Shown here in pieces: positions 35,663 through 46,179 of a stretch of 64,000 nt of DNA. How positions within the stretch are numbered: position 1 is the first letter of the stretch; each line of letters begins with the position of its first letter. The stretch comes from Linum tenue (lineage: Eukaryota > Streptophyta > Magnoliopsida > Malpighiales > Linaceae): positions 38,280,495 through 38,344,494 of the forward strand of contig CAMGYJ010000002.1 in NCBI GenBank assembly GCA_946122785.1, in the 5' to 3' direction. Both the position numbers and the translations under genes were made by a program. A model generated the notes under the pieces. The model saw nothing but the letters and a program-made list of their open reading frames with translations. It was not told the origin of the DNA and made no database searches.

Positions 35663-37368
35663 GAGCCACCGTCTAGCTAAGACGTAAAAGAAGCGCTTGT
35701 GGGGAGGCAACCCGACCAAGTCTCGCCGACTGGTCCACGTCCAGTCCCCCAGCAGTGTTCTTACCCGGTAACATCGTTCCCCTTATCTTTCCCTCTACTC
35801 CATTGAGGGCAATGTCGTGCTTAAGTGTGGGGGGGGTGCTTTGTATCGGTTGGAATATTTATGATGGTGCTTGGAGCCTAGTCCGCTGTCCGAATCTTAC
35901 GATTTGAGGGCTCCAAGTACTGCTGTTTGATCATATTGGCACTGTGTTTTGATGGATGAATTGATTGGTTTTCGGATTAATGCATGACAACTTGTTTGCG
36001 ACTAGGACAACCTATGATGAGGACTGAGATGTGCAGTAGAACGATGTAGGGGTTCAGTTTTTCAACTGTTTGCTTGCCAACTGTGACTTGATCTGACTTG
36101 ATCTGATTACTTGTCCTTGACAGTCGTTTATGCATCTAGTTCAGGGTATCAGAATGTGAGATAGAGCATATAGGTAGCCATGTGAGATTTGAGCCTGCTC
36201 GTTTCTTTCTTGTGCGATAGATCCCTCTTCCATGATGTGTAGCATTCACGTTGTCACTAGCTGAGATGATGGGGGCATAGGATTAGCCCACGCCCAAAAC
36301 TGACTGTCCTGATGTGTCATATCCCCTAGTCAGCCCCTTTGAGCCGTGTGTTATCCTTTCTTTTGGTCTATAATGAAAAAAAAATCACCCTTGTTGCATC
36401 TTTTAGAAGGTTCCACAGAGTGGTTTTTATATATTCTCTGCTGTTTCTGCTAAAGTCTATGTGAGTGTTGGAGGTAGTGCTTAAAAGTTGGGCAGATGTT
36501 TGAAATATGTGCAGAAGTGGTGGCTCTCTTAAGAAATGAAAAGAAAAATGAAAGAAAAACAAAGAAAAATTGAAAGCAAAAGAGAGCCACTACCAAAAAT
36601 CTGAATAATGCCCAGTAAGCAGTGTTTCTTAGCAGTCTGGCTTGGAAATGCTGATGTTTATGCCTCCTTCGCTCTTGTGCTCTTAAGATATTGAGTAATG
36701 CAGAATAGCAGAAAGGAAATACCGGGTTGTTTGACTATGTTTGTGTGTTTGGAAAATGTGGAACCTTTTGCTATGAATACTTCCACCACCTAAAAGGCCT
36801 TTTCCCCATGTCCAAGACCCTAGCCAGTCATTTGAACCTGTGTCTAAGACCTCCTGATTAGTTAGTGGTGACACCCCATATGTGAACTCTAGCATTTAGA
36901 GGCTGCCATCATGGTGAAGAGATGATAGGGATTGAGAGAAATAGCATGCGCATATTTCGCATCAAATTGTCCTGACCCCACTGGTCGAGAGTGAGTGATT
37001 CATTTTCATTTTCTATATGCTCTTGTACCCCGGTGAGGACCTAGATTGCTCGGTCTCTATTCTGATGTCTTGAGTTGGATGCATGAGTTGACTGTTTTGA
37101 GTAAGTGGTTGAATCAAGTCTAGGTTGGCCAGTGAACAGAAGGGAGACTCTTCCTTTACTCGATTTGCTGCACTCGAATGTCCTTTGTGGTGGTTGTCCA
37201 GGTTGTTATTGAGGTCGTGCATGTATTGATGTTTGAAAACCAGTGCGATTCACGTGTTCTGTGCCTTTATGACTTGTCCCCAATGTTGGTTGATTGAAAT
37301 ATGTAAGCTTACCTAGTGTCTGACTTGGTTTGCTTGGGGACAAGCAAACGGTTAAGTGTGGGGGAGTT
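35663..37368 (+). other. Non-coding 3' interior of nested element
   Basis: About 1.7 kb without a long frame. It begins with a block around cgcttgtggggaggcaacccgacc and attgagggcaatgtcgtgcttaagtgtggggg, which duplicates in style the terminal polypurine tract, and ends with the real tract at 37355-37366. Confidence 0.7.
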
Positions 37369-38835
37369 TGATAGACCATCATTTACACATGTTTTACCCC
37401 CGTTCTTACACCGTTTGAGGTGTTGATTCTCGTGTTTTAGGCCGATTTCACGCTAGGTTGTGCTTGTTTATGATATTTCAGGTCCTAGTACGTGAATGGA
37501 GGCTTGGGAGCGAGTTTGAGGTCGATTGGACAAGGATCGGACGCATGGCGAGGTTCTGAGGAAGTCGCACGGGCACACCCACAACCCGCACGGCCGTGCA
37601 AGTGACCAGTTTGGCCGTGCGGGATTGTGCGTGGGCACGCACGGGATTGTGCATGGGCACGCACGGCCGTGCAAGTGACCAGTTTGGCCGTGCGGGATTG
37701 TGCGTGGCCACGCACGGCCGTGCAAGTAACCAGTTTGGCCGTGCGGGATTGTGCGTGGGCACGCACGGGATTGTGCGTGGCCACGCACGGCCGTGCACCT
37801 GGCCGTGCAAGAAGGCTGAGATCGAATTAAGTGAAACGGCGCGTTTCAGGGTGCACGGCCAGAATGGTGATGTGCACGGCCGTGCACCTGGCCGTGCAAC
37901 TCGGGAAAGCCGGTTTTAAAGCCTAATCCGAGCCAGAAGTGGGAGAATCGTGTTTTCAGAGCAAAAACAGAGCCCTAGAGAGAGAAAGTGCGAAGAACAC
38001 ACCCTAGAAGCTGTCTTAGAGCTGGATTTCATCGAATCGAGCCTGGAGATCGTCATAGGAGTGAAAATCATCGTCCCGGAGCAGATTATCCTCATCGTTA
38101 TGAGTATGACTAATCCGATTCTTGTTTTCTCTTCTCTCTCTATGGAGTAGAACCCTTCTCTCACTTGGGTATGAAGAACCCTAGTTCCTTGTGTTAGGGA
38201 TTTGATTGTAATGACTTGGGATGATATTACTGTTTGATTTTAATCGAATGACGCATGTTTAATGAATTAATTTGAGTCTGATCAGCTTGTCTCAATTTCT
38301 GCTTCAACCTGAGATAGATAGAATCTGATTAGGTTGTTAGAGCCTCTTCATTCGATAGTAGGGGATTGGCTATACGAGAGTTAGCCAGTTTACTGCTTTG
38401 TACTGGTGTTCTTGACGCCAGTAGTGGAGTTCTGTGTTCATAGCCTCAGCTTTCTATTCCGGCGAAGACTAGTCGTCTGCCGGGTAGTTGGACTGAGAGG
38501 GCTTGGTCAGCTTAAGAGATTCCAAGCTACTGTCGGATCTTCCGCAGTCTAATCAACAGTAAATCAACCCAGGGAATTGCAATTGAACCTAACTAAGGGG
38601 CTAGGGGGACTCAATCCCGAGTGACTCTTACCTGCTTTAGAAACCCGAATAATTTACTGCTTTCTTGTTGCTTTTACTTTTCACAACAATCACTCGACTT
38701 AGTTTGCTAGATAATAGAGAATCACGGAGTAAGCAGTAGATCTAGACCCCGGGTTGATAATTAAACTTGCCTATACTGCAGTCCCTTTTATTGGTTACAC
38801 TTGGCCATTGTTAGGTGTTGTGTTTTAGCGTGTCA
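37369..38835 (+). repeat. 3' LTR of nested element
   Basis: Mirror of the 5' LTR. The minisatellite (about 37565-37800) has a rearranged order of the same units, including one gtgcatgggcacgc variant. Confidence 0.95.
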
Positions 38836-38840
38836 GTAAA

Positions 38841-39950
38841 CCAACGTGGAATTGAGGTAGATGGCAACAAAACAAAAGCCATCATCAATGCCGCACCACC
38901 ATCCAGTAAGAAAGAGTTGCAATGTTTCCTCGGCCAGGTAAATTACATTCGAAGATTTATCTCGAATTGTGCTGGCCGGGCCCAAGTGTTTTCCTCACTG
39001 CTGAAGTTGAAGAAGGAAGACAAGTTTGTATGGAGGGAAGAACATCAACGAGCATTTGATGATATCAAGAGATACCTAGCGACTCCGCCGGTGATGAATT
39101 CTCCCAAAGCAGGGGTGCCGCTGAAGTTGTACTTGTCAGCCACGGACACGTCGGTGGCATGTTTGTTGGCTCAAGACAACGAAGCAGGCAATGAAGAAGC
39201 CATTTATTATCTAAGTAGGGTTTTGAACGAGGGCGAGAGAAAGTATTCCCCCATAGAGAAGTTATGTTTAGCGTTGTACTTTTCTTGTACAAAGCTACGC
39301 AACTACCTGGTCCCTGTCCAGGTACAACTCATTTGCTAAACAGACTTGATTAAATACATGCTATCTCGGCCAATTATTCATGGCCGAATTGGCAAGTGGA
39401 CCTTGGCTCTGTCTGAATTTAATTTAGAGTATGTACCTCAACGAGCCATAAAAGGGAAAGCATTGGCAGACTTCTTGGCAGATCATCCCTGCATTGAGGT
39501 GCCAATCGATCCCGTAGAAGTTTGCGAGGTTGGCATAACGCCATGGATCCTGTATTTTGACGGATCCAAAACTCGTGGCGGTGCCGGGGCTGGCGTGATG
39601 TTGAAAGCACCATCAGGCCGAGCCATGCATTTTGCATTCTCGTTGGATTTTCCTTGCACCAACAACCAAGCTGAATATGAAGCTTTGGTAGTCGGGCTGG
39701 AAATGCTCATTGAGCTTGGAGTGCGCTACGTGGATGTTAAGGGAGATTCATAGTTGGTGGTTCATCAGGTCCGCGGAGATTTTCGTTGTATCAATAGCGT
39801 TCTAGAAACATATCTGGACCATGTATTGTCGTTGACTTCCCACTTCACAGTATGGCGATCAACTTTGTTCCTCGAATGGACAATTGCGAAGCCAACTATC
39901 TTGCACAAATGGCTTCGGGATTTAGAGAGTTTGCGAAAAGCAATGCAGTA
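38841..39950 (+). pseudogene. RT connection, RNase H and second RNase H of the Tat element
   Basis: After the nested element the pol frame resumes: RT thumb (LQCFLGQVNYIRRFI), the first RNase H (LYLSATDTSVACLLAQ, AIYYLSRVLNEGERKYSPIEKLCLAL, KGKALADFLADHP), then a second, archaeal-type RNase H (ILYFDGSKTRGGAGAGVML, NNQAEYEALVVGLEM, KGDS). In-frame stops are TAA 39337-39339 and TAG 39751-39753. A one-base frame change occurs near 39850. The dual RNase H arrangement places the element in the Tat lineage. Confidence 0.88.
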
Positions 39951-41290
39951 GAGCAAATAGTGGTGCAAACACTTAAGCCCTAGCGGGAGCGATTGAGAGT
40001 TGAGCAAGTGTGCGTAATAGAGAAAGACGCCGATGACTAGCGTGCACCACTGTTGTCTTACTTGCAAGATCCGAACAAGGTTGTTGACCATGCCATCAAG
40101 TTTAGAGCAAGAAGCTACGTAGTTTTGGATGGGACCTTGTATAAACGCAGACCTGATGGGTTATTGCTGAAATGCTTGGGGGGCAAGGAGCCATGGCAGA
40201 GGTGCATGAAGGAATATGCGGAGCTCACCAAGACGGTCTTTCCATGCGATGGATTCTACATCGCTATGGATTCTACTGGCCCACCATCGGGCCAGATTGT
40301 GCCGCATATGCCAAGGGCTGCGAGGCTTGTCAACGTCACGGTCCTGTTCAAAGGGCGCCGGTGGTTGACCTGAAGTCAATAATCAAACCGAGGCCATTTT
40401 ATGGTTGGGCCATGGATTTGATTGGTATGATTTATCCCCCATCGTCAAAGAAACATGTTTTCATAATTTTGGTCACTGACTACTTCACTAAGTGGGTGGA
40501 GGCCAAACCATTGAAGGTGGCGAACCAAGAGGAAGTGATTTCTTTCATACAAGAACATATTATTCATCGATTTGGTTTGCCGGCAACGATAACGGCGGAC
40601 CAAGGAACTGTGTTCACTGGGGGGCAAGTTATGGAGTTCGCGGCGGAGCGGGGGATAAAAATTATCCATTCCACGCCGTATTATGCACAAGCCAACGGGC
40701 AAGCGGAAGCATCCAACAAGGTCGTGAAAAATATTTTGACGAAGATGATTGAGGATAATCCGCGGCGTTGGCACGAAATTTTGTCAGAAGCGTTGTGGGC
40801 ATACAGGATGTCCCCGCGGAGCAGTACGAGAGTGAGTCCATTCTCGCTAACTTACGGGCATGAAGCATTCCTTCCCGTTGAAGTGACTGTCAACTCACTC
40901 CGGTATATGAAGCAGCACAAGTTAACACCTCAGGAGTATCATGAATCGATGATGCTCGAGCTCTGCGATCTTGATGAACTTCAACTCCGCGCCCTTGATA
41001 ATGTTCAAGTACAGAAAGCAAGAGTGGCAAGAGCTTATAACAAGAAGGTTCGACACAAATCATTCGAGGAGGGCGAACTGGTTTGGAAAGCTCACTTGCC
41101 GATTGGGGAAAAAGATCCCAAGTTTGGAAAATGGTCGCCAAATTGGCGTGGACCATTTGTGGTACATTCTGTGCGTCCTAATGGAGCGTACCTGCTAAAA
41201 GACTTGGACGGAGTGATACATGAGCGTTTGATAAATGGCAAATATTTAAAGCCATATGTGTCGTCCTTATGGGACGCAGCGGGTCATTAA
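39951..41290 (+). pseudogene. Integrase of the Tat element
   Basis: 39951-40180 links to integrase with TAG stops at 39981-39983 and 40038-40040 and a frame change in the G-run near 40180. From 40172 the frame is open for 372 codons. It contains the zinc-binding region (HEGICGAHQ, then CEACQRHG) and the catalytic core (VTDYFTKWVEAKPL, TADQGTVFTGGQ, YYAQANGQAEASNK, supplying the D, D, E triad). The C-terminal part (FEEGELVWKAHLPIG, KWSPNWRGPFVVHSV) is the GPY/F-type module. No chromodomain. Role: inserting cDNA into the genome. Confidence 0.9.
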
Positions 41291-41875
41291 TTTGAATAAT
41301 GACGATCAACCATGTGCTAAAAGGGTGTGGCCTCGTCGGCCACCAAGCCCGCACAACATGGTTGAATAGTACAGGAATGGCGAAGTACGTAACAAATAAA
41401 CTAATTCGCCAGCTTCGTTACCAATAAAGAAAATTTTTTAATGCCTTTAAGGCCAGCGGCAGGGTTCACCCGAGTCCAGCCGGTGCGGTACCGCTGTTCG
41501 GTACCAAAATGTTCCAATCTTATCAAACGAAGTCGTTTTGCCACGAGTGGTAGGCATGGTTAGCAGTATTGTTGCTGGGCATAGATGATTTGGTACTTGG
41601 CATAAGAAAAATTGAGAAAGCTATCGTGGCTAGAACTAGCCGGTCAGCCATGCTCAAATACGGCCGTCGCGGTTAAAGCGGCGCTGCGAATTAAAGAAAA
41701 GAGAGCAATCGTTTGCCACAATTCGATAAACAATGATGAGCAAACAAAGTTGTTCATAGGTCGAGTTAACATGGCAAATAAGAGTATGCAATCCGAGAAA
41801 CGAAGCCAAAACAAAAATCCAAGGTAAAATCCTGAAATGCAGAAAAGAAGTACTCTAGGAGTCGGACGACTCGTA
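41291..41875 (+). other. Spacer between integrase and antisense PMD gene A
   Basis: No open frame with a domain. It is the 3' flank of the antisense gene A and the end of the sense coding region. Nothing else seen. Confidence 0.6.
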
Positions 41876-44337
41876 CTAGGCGAGCTGCTGGGCAATGCAG
41901 GATAGAGTGGTACGGACCCAAGTGAAAAAGCTCTGCACTGCTTGCAACTCAGTCTGTGCTTCTATCTCCGCGCGAGTGGGGTCAGTGGCGAACCGGGCCG
42001 CATCCTCACGTCGCGTTTGTTCAACCCCTTTGACGAGAGTAGGCATTGTACTTGCTCTAACCGCCTGCAGAGCTGGTGCCACGGCTTTCCCGCGTTCCAC
42101 TAGGTCTTTACCCACTGTGCGGAGGAACGCCATGTCAGCATCACTAAGTGGTGGGATGTTAATGCTCAAGGTCTCCAGAGTTTTGCAAGCAGAGCCGGGC
42201 CATAATATGGTTTGGTCACTCATGGAAGTCACCAGAGGAATGCTAAGAAATTGGTCCATCATCTTCAATGCTTCTCTGACTCGGCGTTGAAGTTCAGCCA
42301 TGGGTGACGCGGGGAGTGAGCTAGATGATTCCATCGCAGTGTTGAAGCCGTACCTGGTGTCAAAATCGGCGGTGTCCTGCTGCAAAAAGAAACAAGGGTG
42401 TGAGTAGGAGGTTAGCTAAAAGATGGTCGAGTCGTAGTATGAGAAAGCATGAGTAAAGCTAACCTCGACGACCGGAGTGGTGCGAAGAGATGGAGGGGGG
42501 CGAGTAAGTGGATGATGACTCTCCACAACTGCAATAAGTAAGGTTTCAAGAGGGCGGCGAACACTTGCATGAGTAATGTGGGAGTTAAAATATGAATGTC
42601 ACAGCAAGCATAAAGAGGAGTGCGAGGACGAGGATCGTACCTGCTCGCCGTTTCAAGTGAGTATTGAATGCTGACGTAGTTGAACCACCATCGTGGTCAG
42701 GAGCAAGCCGGGCGAGGATATCAGATAACGGCTTGCCGAAAATGCGGGAGGCTAGTGAGTTCCATGCATCCTTGAACTGGGGCGAGGCTTTATTCACCAC
42801 GTTTTTATGAGGAGGAAAGTATTGTGCAGATTCTTGGTAACCTCGTACCTCCATGATTTGTCCAGCAGTAAGCTCCGAAGAGCGGATGTGGAATTTTGGA
42901 AAATTCAAGGACGAGGCTGGTAACATAGGCCATGCTTGAACGAGGTTGAATTGTCGAGCAGCAAGTTGAGGGTTGTAAGTCTCAATACTGAGTACTTCTG
43001 AGCCGGTAGGAGCAAAGAGGAGGTCCCGAGCTGTCAGGTACCGTTGGCGCTCTTCATTGAATTCATGATAAGCAGCGGGATCACCTCGCGGTGGTGGCTT
43101 GTCAAAAACTAGTTTGAAAGAAGCGGGGCCGAATATCCGTTCCGCGAAAGGGGTGAAGCTGGGAATCTCTCGGACTTCATAAAAGAAGGTAAAATAATTA
43201 GTGAAATCCTCTTTCCGCGAAGCTGCTTTAGCCAAACAATGGCCATATGTGAGCATGGTGGTATCTTGAACTGCCGTTTGTAGAGCTGGTAGAGGGCCGC
43301 GAGTCGCCGTGAAATAAGCATGCAGCCAAAGTTGTAGTAGCCATAGAGGGCCAGCACTGAGGAGGCCACATGCGTCTGGAGCCTCCTTGACACGGTTCAC
43401 GATGGTAAACAGACCGCGATAGAGGTGGCAGAGCACAATTTCATCAAGATTGACACATTCACCAGTGAAGATTGCAAAGGTGGCACGCGCATCCGTGATG
43501 GGTTGTTGGGTGCAAAGCACGAATCGACCAAACCAGTAATGAAGGAAGGCAACCCGCTCGCTGTCGGATACGGGTTCACCCGGAACGACTGGCGCATTGT
43601 TGTTGTAGAGCGATTCGTAGGATCGGTCAAGAGCTATCGAGGTAGCTGGGGCCAAAGCTCTCCTTGATTGCATGCGCGGCTTTGATAGGCCAGTCAGGGC
43701 CGCTATGTCGAGCAGAGTGATCGTCATCGAGCCCAATGGGAGCACGAAACAGTTCGATTCCGTTGACCAGAAGCAGAAAGCGGCTTTGAGCAACTCGGGA
43801 TCAGGGCTCGGCAGCTCTGAACATAGAGAGAGAAAGCGGTCGAGGCCTAATGCCTGCCATTGAGATACAGTTGTGGCATCATGGGCCAACAGACCATGCC
43901 AACGTTTGAAGTTGGGATCCGGGATGGCCTACGGGAGGGCTCGGGTTTTCTGTTTAAAGAGTGGGCTGATGACGGGGAGACGAAACAGAAGCTGAGATTC
44001 GTGAATTGGAAAAACGTCCAATAGCTCCATGATGGCAGTGGTTCGGTCATGAATGAGTGGACCAAGCCAGCCCTCCTCATTGTCGTCTCTCGGTACTATC
44101 TCAAGAGTGAAGTCAGCATCGGCTAGGTTTCCTAGGAAATCCCGTCGTTCCCCTGGAGATAACGGGAGGAGAGCCGCGACGAGGCTGCATTCGCAAAGAG
44201 GTGAGTTGGGTTAGTGATGCAGCGGCGGCTATTCACCATAACAGGCATTAACTGGGAGAGAACAAGGCTTCAATATTAATGTGGAGTTAGGGGAGCAGAA
44301 CTTACTCGGCGATCGACGAGAATCCTGGCAATGACAT
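41876..44337 (-). pseudogene. Antisense spliced plant mobile domain (PMD) gene, copy A
   Basis: On the minus strand exons 44306-44337, 42641-44184, 42464-42528 and 41876-42379 join with GT-AG introns in one frame of 715 codons, broken by a single TAG (43929-43931). Exon 2 has the plant mobile domain signature (WQALGLDRFLSLCSELP, AAFCFWSTESNCFVLPLGSMTITLLDIAALTGL). The last exon is a helical tail (PMAELQRRVREALKMMDQF). PMD proteins in plant genomes are of host or transposon origin; the host members MAIN/MAIL act in silencing and genome stability. This gene lies inside a Tat element, opposite to its sense coding direction, and is homologous to copy B. Function here is unknown. Confidence 0.85.
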
Positions 44338-44997
44338 GACGACGACTTCAACGGCGCAGAAATCTGAGGTACGGTTTTCTGCTCCGTTGTTGGTTGAAGT
44401 TTGTTCTTCTTTTTACTCGGGTAAGTTTAGGGTTGGCACTTGTGACCTATTTATGGAGAATTGTGGCGGCGGAGTAGAAAGAAGTAGTGTCCCTTTTGGT
44501 TGGGGATTACAACGTTGGAAGGGAATAGGATCTCAAGTTAGAGATCCACCAACGCTACCGAAGCAACATCGCAGGGGCGAGCCGTTAAATTGATATGGTG
44601 AGGAGATTATATTTGGCCAAGATTAAATAATAATAGAAAATTATGCTTTTGGCCAAGATTTAACAAAAAAACGAAGGCATACTTGGCATGGCACAACCAA
44701 TATTTTGAAGTTGCCTGAATAGAAAATTGGCCAAAACAACTTTGTTTGGCTATTGCACGGTGCGGAGATGAATTGGAGCAAGTCGACGGAAGACACTACT
44801 GTCCTGTCATCCACAGTGCTGCGGGAGAAAGGGAGCAGCGAATTTGGCCTTTAGTTTTGCCAAAGCAGCATTGCAGGGATGATCCGGGACTGGACACGCG
44901 GGTTTGTTGAGGCGGGAAACTTGTCGTCGCGTTTGGGCCAAGTACGAAATTTTTTTGCAGGCAGAGCTGCCGCTGTTGCTAGCAGCGCCGATGAAAA

Positions 44998-45049
<52 letters not shown>

Positions 45050-46179
45050 GAAAGAGCCTCTCAGCGCTGCGGCTGTGGCTGAGGTCCATGATAAAAAAAT
45101 CGGCCATGGTAAAACAAAAGAAAACACGAATTGGTCCACACAGAGTTGCGGACTAAGAAAGAACGCAAGCAGCCCTGCGATGCTATTTGTAGCATTGGTG
45201 GCAAGTAAAAAAAAATAATAATAATGACTAATGCTGCTGGTTGCTTTGCTTGGTGTTTAAAAAATAAAAATAAATTTTTTTAGCTCTGCCGCTGTTTCTA
45301 AGCAGCTCTGGCGGAGAATATATAAAAAAAATATATTTTAGGTCTGCCGCTATTTCCAAGCAGCTCTGGCGGAGAGTAATATAAAAAAAAAGAATTTTGT
45401 AGGCAGAGCTGCCGCTGGTGCTAGCAGCGCTGGTGAAAAATATAATAAAAAAAATTACTTGGTTGACAGCGGTGTAAACAACGCGGATGAGGAAGTTGAA
45501 AAAAAAATAATAAAAGAAGAAATTTCTCTTGCCGCTGTTGCAGTCAGCTTTGGCGGAAAAGAAAAAACCGGCCAAGCAATATCGCGGCTGTAGCGGAAAT
45601 TTAACAGGCCTGACACAAAATATATATATAATGTGTGGCCGAGGCGGCTATGCAGGCCTGCTAAAGAGAAAAGTTTGCCGCTGCAGTGTGGGTTCAATTT
45701 GGCCAAATTTTGATTAAAATTACAATAAAAAGAGTTCTCCTCCTTATTATGATTGGCGAAGAGGGATCTAACAGGCCTGACAAAAAAAATATAGCCAAGC
45801 CCGATCGGTTTGAGCTAAACAGGGTTGCAGTCCTGCGTAGCTGTTGCAGCTTGCAACGAGACTGTTTCTTTGACCTAAATAGTGTTGTCGAGCTAGCATT
45901 GCGGATTAATAATATGGTGAAATGCCATTGTTTGGAACGCCAAAACAGTGCTGCGTTGTTAAGTTCGGCCAGAACAATGGGAGTTACTGAAATATCAGTG
46001 CGAGTAGAGAAAATTTTTTCGGCATCGATGATGAACTAAAATAGAAAAATTCTGATTGTTCAAGAGAGCAAACCGAGTGAAAAAGAAACATTAGCGGCCG
46101 CACGAGCATGCCGAAACAAAATAAATTCAGTTCGAAATAAATAGAGGCTGAAAGTAAATGTAACGAGCTACTAAAGACA
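44338..46179 (-). other. Upstream spacer of PMD copy A with GCTCTGGCGG repeats
   Basis: This 1.8-kb stretch lies between the two antisense genes. From about 44930 to 45600 it repeats, degenerately, a ctgccgctg...agcagctctggcgga unit with A/T-rich linkers, plus an (AAT)n tract at 44999-45046. The same kind of units lies upstream of copy B, so gene and upstream region seem to have been duplicated together. It would hold the promoter of copy A. Confidence 0.6.
44999..45046. repeat. (AAT)n microsatellite
   Basis: About sixteen AAT units. Confidence 0.95.

Larger units (their letters stand above)
32873..38840 (+). mobile_element. Nested non-autonomous LTR retrotransposon with GTAAA target duplication
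   Basis: LTRs at 32878-34343 and 37369-38835 (1466 and 1467 bp) start TGATAGACC and end GTGTCA; target copies GTAAA lie at 32873-32877 and 38836-38840. Outside the tandem-repeat block the LTRs differ at about 7 positions, so insertion is very recent. The primer site TGGCGCCGTTGCCGGAGA (34350) and polypurine tract AGTGTGGGGGAG (37355-37366) are of the Athila-like kind. The 3-kb interior has one ORF and no polymerase, so it must be mobilised in trans. A second polypurine-like run lies at 35822-35837. Confidence 0.93.
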
